Of a stretch of DNA of 64,000 nt, positions 50,666 to 61,295 are shown piece by piece; positions within the stretch are counted from its first letter, which is position 1; each line of letters opens with the position of its first letter. The position numbers and the translations under genes were made by a program. This DNA is from Lottia gigantea. Lineage: Eukaryota; Mollusca; Gastropoda; Lottiidae. The stretch is from positions 1,468,024-1,532,023 of the forward strand of contig NW_008708797.1 in the NCBI RefSeq assembly GCF_000327385.1, read 5' to 3'. The notes under the pieces were generated by a model. It was not told where the DNA came from. It did not search any database and was given only the letters and a program-made list of their open reading frames with translations.

Positions 50666-52127
50666 AGCTCAACGTTGCCTCGATGTGCAAAAAGAACAAT
50701 TCACAGATAGGTCAATGTTGTTTCCCGAGAGATAAATGGCGCGAATAAATGTCTCGTTTCAAGGGAAGTAACTTTGTTCACATATTTATATATGGACTCA
50801 CTCCACTAATTCATTTGCCATCTCTTCCCATGTTAAAACACGAAATTCAACCTTCTACAACTTTTTCCAGAAAAACCGTTGAAAGCTTTCCAATATGTCG
50901 AATGAAAGCCTGACCAATTCTTAATGTCTCGTAAAAAATTCAATATATGATGACCATGAAAATTTTGAGCTACTAAAATTGAAAGTAGACTACTACCGGT
51001 TATACTCATCCGCTAGAGTTTGGCACTTCGCAAAACGACTATTTTTAGAATTAGCCTTCCGCCTTTAGGTCATCATTTCATCATATTATCTGAAAGATAA
51101 TGCAATTTCAGACATCAAAATAATTCCAAATTTAGACCAAAAATTACCCCAAAAGGGAGAGAGAAAGAAGATTTCTAAAAATAGCCTGGACTACATTCCA
51201 TATTTAGTAAGTAGGTCATCACAAAAACGTAAACATAACATCCTAACCTCGGAGTTGATATTTTGATGTAGAATGTCGATCGTAAAAGACATAAGTTTAG
51301 ATATTACTTAGGCCCTGTTTATTTTCTAGTAGATTAAGCTAGTGGAAAAAAAACCTCTTGGGAAAAACTTGTCGAGCAAAGAGAATCGATTGAGACATAT
51401 ACAAGCTAATAAAATGAATGCGTCAACGTCAAGAACAGTGATTTGAGTCTTATAAGAGGTAAAGTTGAATAATCTGGATGTCCTCGTCGAGCCAGTTGCA
51501 TTAAAGATTTCTGGATGGCGCTTGAGAACAGCATGAAACCAAAACTTTCCCTGGCATTTAATTTTTGAATCCACGAGGACAATGTTTACTGTACTGTTTG
51601 GTACGTCCATATCCAATCTTCAAAATAGGGTTTTGCTATCAAATCATTTGAATTTTATGACTTACTAGTCATGACATTATAAATCCATACTTAATCAAAT
51701 ATTATCCGACATGAAACGACCAACGAAAACGTGAAACGACCAGCAACTGACCTGGAAAACGACAGGAAACGACCTTTCTCGAACTTCCAACTAAGAAATA
51801 TTGGCCCAACAAAATTAAAAAAAACAATGGTGATTTAACTAAGTGAATAGAGTTCTTTACCCCAATTTATATAAACATAAACAAAAAGATAATTATGGCA
51901 ATAGGAAAAAAAGATGGACACATAAATTGAACAAAGGCTTTGTAATGAGAACCTGTTATAAAATACGAACAGAATAGGAAATCCATCTCACAAGCAGGAG
52001 TTTCTTGACATTTAGGTTGAGATTTTTGCTGTATTGTATGTTGGTATGTGAAATTTATTTTTAAAAGAAAAAGATATTTTATCCGTGGTTTCTGGAATGA
52101 ATGAAGATGTCACACTTTTAAAAACGA
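50666..52127. other. Gene-free stretch
   Basis: No exon recognised. A short tandem-like run of GAAACGACCAACGAAAACGTG words occurs at about 51713-51775 (repeated 'AAACGACC'). Confidence 0.45.
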
Positions 52128-52200
52128 GTTTGCCAGGCAAGGTAAAATACGCCCACTACCAGCTGTCGGAAATGATAAAATCTTTAGTGGCTTCAATTTG
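52128..52200. mobile_element. 'TGCCAGGCAAGG' family head fragment
   Basis: TTTGCCAGGCAAGGTAAAAT, ACGCCCACTACCAGCTGTCG and AAAATCTTTAGTGGCTT match the first 75 bases or so of the element at 49858. The rest of that element is absent, so this is a truncated copy. Confidence 0.6.
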
Positions 52201-52246
52201 GCGCTCCTTCAAGCCAATTGACAAAATTATTCATGGATTGCAGTGT

Positions 52247-52408
52247 TGTACGAAGAGCTGAGAGGAGCACTTCTCAAGTCATGGAACAGCCGGAGAGAAG
52301 AATGGTTAAACGCACAATCATGACACAAAATGGTTTACAAGGTGATGAGGGTGATGAAGAAGTTACCGCAAGTGTCATGGTGACAGAGGAAAGTGTTTTT
52401 AGCAATGT
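52247..52408 (+). CDS. Exon-like stretch, unrecognised protein
   Basis: An open frame with coding-like codon use. It begins after a weak acceptor (TTCATGGATTGCAG, 52233-52246) and stops at a good donor, AAT then GTAAGC at 52409. It would encode about 54 residues rich in Arg, Glu, Thr and Val (VVRRAERSTSQV, RMVKRTIMTQNG, GDEGDEEVTASV). The VKRTI.T..G word faintly recalls the tail of ankyrin-like proteins, but I cannot identify it. No flanking exons were found, and a truncated transposon lies just upstream. It may be a lone exon, a pseudogene fragment or chance. Confidence 0.25.
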
Positions 52409-52681
52409 AAGCCTTTTTTCAGTCCCCTGGCCACCACAGCCTTTTTTCACCCACCCCGTAGCTATCCCATAGCACCGATATTGCTAATAGATTTCAGTGT
52501 TGGTTTACAGTAATGGAAGATTTGTATGCTTTCATGATGATAGCATTATACAATGTATTTATCATTATACACTTCAGATTTGCCATGTTTGGAAATTGTT
52601 TTCAGAGATTGAGAGATTAAATATAAAGAGTTATTGTTAGTTGTTATTTCGTAACCATTGATTCTAAATGAGCTTTAATGC

Positions 52682-53142
52682 TAGGTTCCCACTATTCAGA
52701 TTTGCGGCAAGATTGAAATCGTCATGTAAATTGTAGACTCTACGATGACCGAATTCAATTGCCAATTAGGGATCACCGTATAATATCGAACTGTATCGTT
52801 ACAAAGCGCGACGGATTGCAACTAATCGTGCTTAAAAACTGTGTTGATAGGATGGGCCATTATGACGTAACGCCGTACGATTTTTTTTTGTAGCAGAAAG
52901 TCCCACTTCAGGAAACCAGTTCTTGTCAGCTCGAGACCCAAATCGGAATTCAAGCTAAACAATCCTATCGGAGCGTATCAAAGCACAAACCGTACAATGA
53001 CAAATTGCCAAATCGTAAGCATATCGTATAGGAGCGCAACAAAGTATTTTGATTAAAAAAAAACCAGATATATCAGAAAAATGCCAAGATCAGCTTCGAA
53101 CAGCCAATCGTTGGAAACAGATCGCACAACAGTGGGAACCTA
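52682..53142. mobile_element. MITE with AGGTTCCCACT termini
   Basis: The left end TAGGTTCCCACTATT and right end AGTGGGAACCTA are inverted copies over about 12-15 bp. They enclose about 460 bp without a long open frame. TA lies at both outer edges and may be the target duplication, as in Tc1/mariner-derived elements. The interior is richer in CG-containing words (ATCGTA, TCGTATAGGAGCG) than the flanks, which also marks it as foreign to the surroundings. Confidence 0.7.
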
Positions 53143-53817
53143 TCATAAGCATTAAATACATCAAATTTTGTCAACAATGATAATGGGAATGAAAACACAA
53201 TATTGTAAATGTGTACTCTTCAATTATTTATATTTTAACTATGTCTATTATGCAAATGTCAGAATCAAAACACATTACTCTACTAATGGATTTGTATTTA
53301 CATTTGGTAAAACAAGTCCCCACTATCACAATCGAGTTAGGATTGAAAATCTGGTTTTCCTTTCTGATCTTGAGCAATCGCAGCATTCGTGTCGATCGTC
53401 GACAAATTTTGATCCGTTCTTAAAGTTTCTATTATTAACTTTAATTAATTAATACAAGTAGATTCGCCCACGAGCCCAATAAATCGCATCAGAACGTATA
53501 ATCCGATTTTGATGCACATAGTTCGTGTAGATCGTATACAAATTTTGGAAGCGTTCAAAAAATTGATAGAAAAAATTGATCTGATAGTGTTCTTTAACAT
53601 GGCAACCCTGTTTACATCGTGCCCCGAAACCTGGTAGTTGGAGAATCCCTAGATTTCATAGAAGAGTTATATTGTTTCAAAATCATTTTATTTCTAAATT
53701 TAAACATTTAAATTTGTACAAATATTTGAAAAGTTGAAAATGAAATCGAAATTTATGCTGATCTACCCAATTTTGTGAAAGCTAGAGAATGATGTGGCAG
53801 GTCTTTTCTACATTTTC

Positions 53818-53952
53818 CACTTTTTATTTTGAATTAAAAACTCCTATTTTCACCCGGTGATAATTCCGGTAATTTTTAATTAAAAACATTTTCAACAAGA
53901 TTCGTTGAATTATCACCTAGGCGAAAATAAATGTTTTTCAAAATTAAAAGTG
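53818..53952. repeat. Hairpin-forming inverted repeat in the receptor 3' UTR
   Basis: The left arm 53818-53866 (CACTTTTTATTTTGAA... to ...GGTGATAATTC) pairs with the right arm 53907-53952 (GAATTATCACC... to ...TTCAAAATTAAAAGTG). About 40 of 47 positions match by eye around a 40-base loop. It lies 48 bases past the stop codon of the - strand receptor gene at 54001, so it should be in that gene's 3' UTR. It may be a small foldback element that landed there or a structural RNA element. Confidence 0.75.
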
Positions 53953-54000
53953 AAATATGTCGTATGTGAGCCACCGTAGTTATGATTTCACTGATCTCAT

Positions 54001-55179
54001 TTATGTTCTATATAAAATAGAAAGGGCAACAGTAGTTACCAAAGTTATAGTAAAGAACAAGAAGAAACAGCATTTATCAAAACGCTTGCTTATTTCTATT
54101 GACACGGCTAATGTGGAAACGACTTGGCTCTTTTCGCTAGGGTCTATGGCTTTAGAGTTCTTGCCACTAAGTAATCGTGTCATCCAATTAGGTACTTTTT
54201 CTTCTTTAGCTTTCTCGTAAAGTTTTAAACTGAAAACCGACACCAAAATAATACAAGCACAAATTACCATCATAGCACAGAGATAAACCAAGAAATAACA
54301 GTTTGTATCTGAATTTGATGGCAATGATTCGTGTATGTAGGTAACATAGACAGCGTAAGACAAAAAACTGGATATAGACATGGTCATTCTTTCACCACTT
54401 TCAGCTGGTAGCAAAAATACAAAGGCATTAATGAAAGACAAAGCATAAGATGGGATGACACTCTTTATAAGGTAGAAAAACCATCTTCTTCTTAACACAA
54501 ATCTTACGAAACCACCCCTCTTTTCTTGTTCGTACAATGAAATTGGCTTACTTGTCAAATTCAACAGTTCCCATTCATTACTAGGTTCGAATATAGTTAA
54601 ATCATCAGACAAAGCACATATTTGTACCTCGCTGGAAGTCGATCCAAGTCGAATTTCACAAATTTGCGTATCGAATGGAAATCTTGAGATATCTACTCGA
54701 CAAGTCGTTTTGGATCGTAATAGTGGAGCAACATATATCTCGCCGTCGCTACTTATTTTAGATACACCATTGATCATATTTTCAGCAAGCGTATCTTCAA
54801 CAGCATTTGCAACAATTATAGGAGGAGTCCAAATAAGTTTGCTTGGTACGTTAAAATAATCATTTATATTTCCATCAGAATTCCATCTAAATAAGTTATC
54901 TTGCCAAGCAACCTGCAAATATGATAAGGTCTGTAATGTCTGTTCTTGCGCGTTCAACCCAGTAATTGAAATGAGTCCGTACACCACCATTAGTTGTATT
55001 CGTGAAGAACTGTTATGTACGGGAGTGATAAATGGATCACACTTATCTAATAAACTTCTTAGAAGTGATGATTGATTAGCTCGATATTCTTCTTCTGCTT
55101 TGTATACGCCACTATTCCTATTAGATATCTCGGCTCTTGCCAAAAGTAATGATAGCAACACAATGAAAAGAGTTTTCAT
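54001..55179 (-). CDS. Cys-loop ligand-gated ion channel, nicotinic-type subunit A
   Basis: A single-exon 392-residue subunit. The signal peptide is about residues 1-16 and the ligand-binding domain runs to about 230. The Cys-loop is Cys160 to Cys174, with 13 residues between, including FPFD. Four membrane helices lie at about 233-257, 263-286, 293-317 and 369-389. The Gly-Glu before M2 (SGERMTMS) is the cation-selectivity signature of nicotinic receptors. There is no vicinal Cys pair in loop C, so it is a non-alpha type. The aromatic box is eroded: loop A is WTPP rather than W.PD, the loop B Trp after the Cys-loop is missing (LGSTSSEV), and the loop D Trp is Tyr. Binding of acetylcholine is therefore doubtful. 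The M3-M4 loop is short. It may be an accessory or divergent subunit. No introns, unlike most nicotinic genes. A related gene follows 2.5 kb upstream. Confidence 0.9.
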   Translation of the reverse strand: MKTLFIVLLSLLLARAEISNRNSGVYKAEEEYRANQSSLLRSLLDKCDPFITPVHNSSSRIQLMVVYGLISITGLNAQEQTLQTLSYLQVAWQDNLFRWNSDGNINDYFNVPSKLIWTPPIIVANAVEDTLAENMINGVSKISSDGEIYVAPLLRSKTTCRVDISRFPFDTQICEIRLGSTSSEVQICALSDDLTIFEPSNEWELLNLTSKPISLYEQEKRGGFVRFVLRRRWFFYLIKSVIPSYALSFINAFVFLLPAESGERMTMSISSFLSYAVYVTYIHESLPSNSDTNCYFLVYLCAMMVICACIILVSVFSLKLYEKAKEEKVPNWMTRLLSGKNSKAIDPSEKSQVVSTLAVSIEISKRFDKCCFFLFFTITLVTTVALSILYRT

Positions 55180-56039
55180 TTCGACCGTTTTAGATTATCC
55201 TACCACGTAGCTATCTCTACAATCTACAAATACATCACGAGCTGTGTTAGCGGAGATAAAAGAAATGTTAGATTATTCAGTTTACATACATTAATGGTAC
55301 CTGATTGACTATATTTCAAAACCGACTCATAATTACAAAATAAATATTTCCCTTTGATCGAGCTGATCATGCTATATAATTCTCATACAATTACTCCTGT
55401 TCTACAAGATTTATAGACCATGTAAGGTTTGATAGTAGGATTAGGATATAGGGAGTCGTATTGCTTAATCGAATAGACCATTCAAGCACGAGAGGTTTGG
55501 AAGCCAGGAAATCTAATATACAACTTTGATTCGAAATGCATGTTGCATTACTGTTCGTGGGCATTTCTCAAATTGTGGCAATGATATAAACCAACATTAA
55601 ACAGAGACCATAATATAAACATGTATACTGTTGCTTTGCCTTGACTCAATTTCTCATGCCATCATGACAAAATATTGGAATTGTCAGCGCTCCTAAACAA
55701 GTGGATGCTTAGCAAGATCCTCCCACATTTTCATTCCAATCTGCGTCTACTCATAGCCTACCAAAATCTAATATGTGCAAGATATTGTTTATTTAAACCG
55801 ACACACAAACTTTCAAAAAACACACAAAATTTAATAAAATGACCACACCAACTTTCATTTAAATCGGATGAAAACTGTAGTCTCTATTGTGTTCACAAAT
55901 ACAAACAAATTTCATTAAAATCAGATGAGAACTGTTGTCTGTATTGCGTTCAAAATCAATTGTGGACACTATAATGTGGGCGTATAAAAATGACAACTGT
56001 GCAAGATGTTCAAAATTAAAACTTTTTTGAATAATAATT
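55180..56039. other. Upstream region of receptor A with a decayed dispersed repeat
   Basis: No gene. About 55780-55997 carries decayed units of the same core as 49858-50665 (ATCGGATGAAAACTGTAGTC, TCTATTGTG) and ends in CACTATAATGTGGGCGTATA, AAAA. That is the terminus shared with about 42825 and, inverted, about 61055. Confidence 0.5.
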
Positions 56040-57625
56040 AGATGCTGGTTACTTTTGATACTATTTTATTACTATTGTTATTTAAATATTGTCTCCTCTA
56101 GTAATCACTAATATACTCTTAAAACACTAACATTCACTTTAATGTTCAGTATACAATTACAACATTACTACCAATGATATTTACCGTCTAATATTTACAT
56201 TCCTACTATCACTCCCTTCAACTTTCTGTTTTTCATCCTCCTTATTTATATTTATCCTTAATTATCCTTGTGCATATCCCAGCTTATGTGCCACGTTTGC
56301 ATCTGTCATTCTGATTACTAGTTTCTATTACATCACGGCTATCTCTCGCCATAGCAACCCTTCCCGCCCAAGGCCGCTTATGGACATACGCGCACCTGTA
56401 TCACTACAGTCATCAATATCCCCCTCTTCCAACTTATCATCCCCATCCACAGTATCCCATCAACATCAACAATATTACACCAACAGTAGAATGGACAATC
56501 GACTTCAGCATAAACCGAAAACCAAACCCTCACAAAATTAGCTAAAATGCTGATTCTCCCTTAATCAGACTGTTCTATCAGATATTACAGATCCTACATC
56601 ACATGGCTATTATGAAATCCCAAGTTAGCCTCTTCATCTAAACCTTTATCACTGCCACCCTCACCCAAATCAACTTCAACCAGGAGACCAGTTCGACCAG
56701 ACCACGTCTCCATGACTCTAAGAATAAAGGTGCATGACACTTACAACCCATTACCAAACCAATTCTCCTAATTGAATCCTCCAATGAGCAACATTCCAAA
56801 AGGTCAAGAGGATGTCCAAATAGAATCTTATCTAGGTGGTAAGATATGGCACATCAAGATCTACCTTATTCTACATATTGGTTTTAATAACAGATCAGAA
56901 GACGGTAAGGGTAGATTTAACTGCGTCCAAGAGTTCTAACCAACACCACAACACATGTTACTCATATCCCCACAGCATCACCCCACAGCATCAATTTTCC
57001 AATCAAAATTTAAAAACAAGAGCAAGAACCTTCAAACCTCATAGCCAGCCAACCACCAATTGATATCCATGTCATAGAACCAGCACCAGAACCAATCACA
57101 GTTAAGAATGACATTATACACTGGGTTCCTGAAACGGCAGACAATCTCTTCAACCACTGGATCAATCACCTAAATCCTTTAATCTAGAAACGGGGGGGTC
57201 TAGTTCCAAACACAACACAATTTGGTAAGGATTGTGAATTTAAGCCACAAATCCCTTACCTTAAACGACGAAAAAGTATTGGATAAGGGAAGGGTCTTAA
57301 TAACATGTTAAATCAAATCTATACTTTACCCAAAATTTATAAAGACCCAGTTACTGAATGGTTTATTCCTTATCAAATACCAATCAACTCTGATTGTTCA
57401 AGTGAGTCCTACCGTGTCTCAGAATACATTGATCATTTCTTATTACCTTTGGCCTCAAAACATCCATCTTATGTAAAAGATACCAATGACTTTGTTTTGA
57501 AAATCAAACAGTTGAAAATACCCCAAAATTCTACTCTAATCTCCCCTGATGTTCAAAGCATATACACTCGGATAGATACTGTTTCTGGTCTCCGCGATGA
57601 AAGATTTATTATTGCATGATTATTT
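56040..57625 (+). mobile_element. Penelope-like retroelement fossil, reverse transcriptase fragment
   Basis: At about 57305-57620 the + strand encodes a stretch like the N-terminal part of Penelope-like reverse transcriptases. It has the order LPKIYK, SEYIDHFLLPLA, SYVKDTNDF and a TLISPDVQSIYT-type motif A region. The preceding 1.2 kb is unusually C- and CA-rich for this locus and may be the 5' part of the same element, but that is inference. The copy is truncated and broken and appears old. It lies in opposite orientation to the two receptor genes that flank it. Confidence 0.6.
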
Positions 57626-57725
57626 TATTATTTTAGTGGATATCTGAGAAAATATACGATATCATGTCTCAGGATAGTATTCTATATTGTCCTGTATTTG
57701 TGATGGATAAAGATATAACAAAGGT

Positions 57726-58943
57726 TCAAATAACCATTACTATAAAGAAAGTTAGATTAATCAAAATAGCCAATGAAATAAATATAACAAATGCACATTT
57801 ATTGATATTCTTGGCTGCGAACTTGCTTTTCTTGGCTCGGTTAAATATTCCTTCTCTCATGCTATCCTGGGCTTGGTTAAGGTCTTGTCTCATACTATCC
57901 TGCACTTGGTTAAATTTTCCATCTCTCATGCTATCCTGGTGATAATCCCTTTCTGTACAGGACACATTTAGATAATGGAGGTACGAAACAATAACTGACG
58001 TGAAAGTTGCCAAGGCACTCAAAATTAATAGAGCTCCAAAATAAATACCTAAAATAGAAACTTTGTCCGAATTGTCTGGTAAAATTCCAGAAGTTAATGT
58101 CATAAGTACGATATAAGAGAGTAATATAGAAACGGAAAATGATATTTTTTCACCCGATTCTACAGGTAAAATAAACACTAAGTTTGATAACAATGATAGA
58201 GTTACCGTGGGAACAATAATTATCAACACATAAAATGTCGGTTTTCTTTGAAGGGCAAACACTATCTGTATTGTTTGGCTATGTTGATTGTAGTCTGAAT
58301 GATTGGTAAATAGTTTATCCATAGACCATTGAGGACTATCGCTGTAGAAGACAGCGTCAAATTTTGGAGGTTTTCCTAAAATCTGTATTCGGTCCGTGTC
58401 ACCATTCCAAGAAGCAATTGATACTTCACAAACCTGTCTATCAAACGGAAAATATTGAATATCCATTTTACAAAATATGTTATATCTTCCACCTGGAAAC
58501 CAAGATACATGGCCATTATGGTCAAGTTTTATTCGGGAACTTACTTTCTCCAAAATACCATAGTCATCCTCACCATTAATTATAACAATATCCGGAAGCC
58601 AGATTTGATTTGAAGGTATAACAATACTAGTTGTGTTATACTGTACTGTGTCCCAATTTAGAAATTCGTCATACCACGTTATATTCCACCAACCCGTAAT
58701 AGACATGACTTGACTTTTTTCATTTAATCCACCAAATGCAGTCAAAGCAAATAACACATCGACAGAGATAGGGTCTTCATACTTGGATCTTGGACGAATT
58801 AGTGCGGTGTAATTCCGTAGTAAATGTTTTAATAAAGACTGTGGGGTACAGTATGCCATAGTTGGTATAAATACCAAAATAAGTACTATACGCATTATGT
58901 CCGATAATTTGTTAAGACTAGTATTGAATAATATCTGTCGCAA
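57726..58943 (-). CDS. Cys-loop ligand-gated ion channel, nicotinic-type subunit B
   Basis: A single-exon gene of 405 codons from the first Met. The second Met (codon 17, at 58895) is more likely the start, because MRIVLILVFIPTMAYC is a good signal peptide and the first 16 residues are polar. The Cys-loop runs Cys158 to Cys172 with FPFD. Loop A WLPD, loop B SWNGD and the loop D Trp are present, so the aromatic box is better kept than in subunit A. There is no vicinal Cys pair in loop C. Membrane helices lie at about 235-259, 264-287, 294-320 and 382-404. SGEK before M2 indicates a cation channel. The M3-M4 loop holds three tandem copies of a QDSMR-started unit of 11-12 residues (336-370). It is a likely ancient tandem relative of subunit A, on the same strand, and has no introns. 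Confidence 0.9.
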   Translation of the reverse strand: MRQILFNTSLNKLSDIMRIVLILVFIPTMAYCTPQSLLKHLLRNYTALIRPRSKYEDPISVDVLFALTAFGGLNEKSQVMSITGWWNITWYDEFLNWDTVQYNTTSIVIPSNQIWLPDIVIINGEDDYGILEKVSSRIKLDHNGHVSWFPGGRYNIFCKMDIQYFPFDRQVCEVSIASWNGDTDRIQILGKPPKFDAVFYSDSPQWSMDKLFTNHSDYNQHSQTIQIVFALQRKPTFYVLIIIVPTVTLSLLSNLVFILPVESGEKISFSVSILLSYIVLMTLTSGILPDNSDKVSILGIYFGALLILSALATFTSVIVSYLHYLNVSCTERDYHQDSMRDGKFNQVQDSMRQDLNQAQDSMREGIFNRAKKSKFAAKNINKCAFVIFISLAILINLTFFIVMVI

Positions 58944-61049
58944 AGCAGAACGGACTAATATCCTATTAATGTATCGATCTCGTTAAAAAACAAAATAAAT
59001 GCTTGGTTGAAATTAACAATTACAATTGTCATTACCGTTACTATCCAGCGATTTCAGATAGTAGATTTATTAATGCAAAGTAGGAGGATTGATTGAGCTA
59101 TTATTGATAGACAGCTCCACGGCTTTCAACCATTCTGTCTTCAGTCATTGACCATATTCTGGTCGGATCCGCCAAGACTATAAGTACATGCAAGATTAGT
59201 GTGTGAGTGAAAAGGGACGAGCAGGGGTAAACGTTAACCAAAACTAAATACACTATGGAGCCATGGGAAATGTTTTGTCAATAAATTGATGGCTTATCGT
59301 ATTTGCTTACCCAACATGAAACTAAAAATTATATGTACCTACACCATGTTATTTTTCGTATTCGCGTTTTACACGATAATTGCAAATTTTCATACCATCG
59401 TTGACACCTTCTGTTGGTCTATACGTTTGTTCATGTCTTGGTATTTAGCTCGAATAGGACGTGCCCACTCTATAGGGACTACAGTTCCTGATAATTCATA
59501 ATTTTTCAGCTACTCAGCATAAGCCTTGCACGAAAGCACCGAAAATGACAGGTAGCAATATTTGTGCTCAATAGTACATGTTACCATCTGAGCTTCATTA
59601 AGCCCTATTTTCAATTATTACATGTATTTTCATTATTTGGCAAGTTTGTATCATTGTGTTGGAATGTTCAACTCCTTGAATAACTTTCTCAAACCTGGCT
59701 ATAATTTCTTTTTTTTTTTGTTCAATTCTTTAAATGATTGTATTTAATTTGTAGACTCGTAGATCCAAAATCAATTGAGTATCTTTTAACACCAAGGATC
59801 TACTGTACAGACTGTAGATGTCGTGCATCTGTTATGAGGTTTAATAAGGTCAAATACGTTTCTTATGCAATTTGTGGACGTGCGTTATTTATGTTAACAA
59901 GCCAATAATTAAAAGGAAACACATTTAATACACTATCAAGTTCAAACTACTAATCTCTTTTAATTAACACTATCAAAATTATCCAATTTTAACCAATTAA
60001 CGTATTTTATTTAGGAAGAGGTGATATTTACTGTAAATGCCTAAGGCATCCTCACTCCTTAAACTAGTTAGTTGAACTTTTTACATCAAAATCTACAAGT
60101 TAGTAATGATATGATGCCCAAACCACGAAACACCATCGTCATTACTCATTTGATTTGAATATTTAATTGGACTGTTTCACAATACACAGTAAGTACATTG
60201 TTTTATGGTTTTAGAATAATTTATCAATTCAGTTATAACCCTTAGTATTTCAGTACAAGACTGCCTCCAAGACAGTACACGTATAATATCATCTTAAACA
60301 ATCCTTATTCGAATATAACTTCAGGCAAAAGACCCAGAAACCCTAATAATTTTCGGAAATCCTTATGTATCCGGCTTGAAGTTTCAGAAAGGGGGCATTG
60401 TAACGAATGTTAAAAGGAGAGAGTGTGGACGTTTCTCTCATAATATTAATGAAGGATAACATTTTCCATGTTTATTTTACGCCTTAAAGATGACAGGAAA
60501 ATATTAATGCAAATTAGTGCATTTCTTAGGCGTCATCATGTACGCAACTGTATCGTGAAATGGTCTATCGTGGTCTGCGCCTGGCCGGAATGTGCTGTTT
60601 TTCTTGTCATGTTAGTAGGAATAGCTTTGATTTTGATTTAATTTAAAGATTCTCTTAAGAAATTCTTCAAATTACCGAATAAGTGAACAAATTATGTCAA
60701 GTTGATATAAAGATTATGTTCAAACTATGTCATGATAAGGTATATAGATGTAATTTGTATTATTAACAAATTGAAATTAATTAGCTTAAAGGCATTAACC
60801 ATGTTCACATATATTAACAGTCAATGATTTATAGCTTTTTAACCGGAAGCTAAGAATCACGATTTTCGCCATTACAACATTCTCATACATTGATTTGAGA
60901 TCATAAGGGAGACTTTTTTTTACTCTTGATTGAAAGAAGGCCTATTACTTTAAAGGGACTTTGCAACAACCAGTGGTGGCGCTCCTAGAAGAATGGTTTG
61001 TACCTACAATTGTACCCCACTTTAATTCTAACAAATTTAAAAATATCAT
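58944..61049. other. Gene-free stretch between receptor B and the tyrosinase gene
   Basis: It should contain the upstream region of receptor B (- strand) and the promoter and first non-coding exon of the tyrosinase gene (+ strand), but I cannot locate these. No coding exon is recognised; a 71-codon open frame at 59286 lacks family features. Confidence 0.4.
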
Positions 61050-61295
61050 TTTTATACGCCCATCTCTCTCTATGTGGACGTATATTGTAGGCACCCCGGT
61101 CCGTCCGCCCGTCCGTCAACATTTGCTTGTAAACGGTCTAAAAACTAGATTTTTTGATGAAATTCGGTATGTGTATACATATTTATAAAACGAAGATCAA
61201 GTTCTAATTTGAGCTATTTTCGACCGTTAGAAGCAGAGTTATTGCCCTTGCCCCAAAATCTTGAATATTTACCATACTCATGCCGTGGTGGGCGT
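61050..61295. mobile_element. 'TATACGCCCA' MITE just upstream of the tyrosinase gene
   Basis: The left end TTTTTATACGCCCATCT and the right end GGTGGGCGTATATGG are inverted relatives. Inside are GGTCCGTCCGCCCGTCCGTC (inverse of the GGACGGAC tail seen at 42765 and 50600) and AGAGTTATTGCCCTTG (inverse of the CAAGGGCAATAACTC core at 50200-50370). It is therefore a reverse-oriented member of the same family. No meaningful open frame. Confidence 0.65.

Noticed and set aside
57664-57942. + strand open frame with LPSLMLSW repeats
   Set aside because: It is the antisense of the QDSMR repeat in receptor subunit B.
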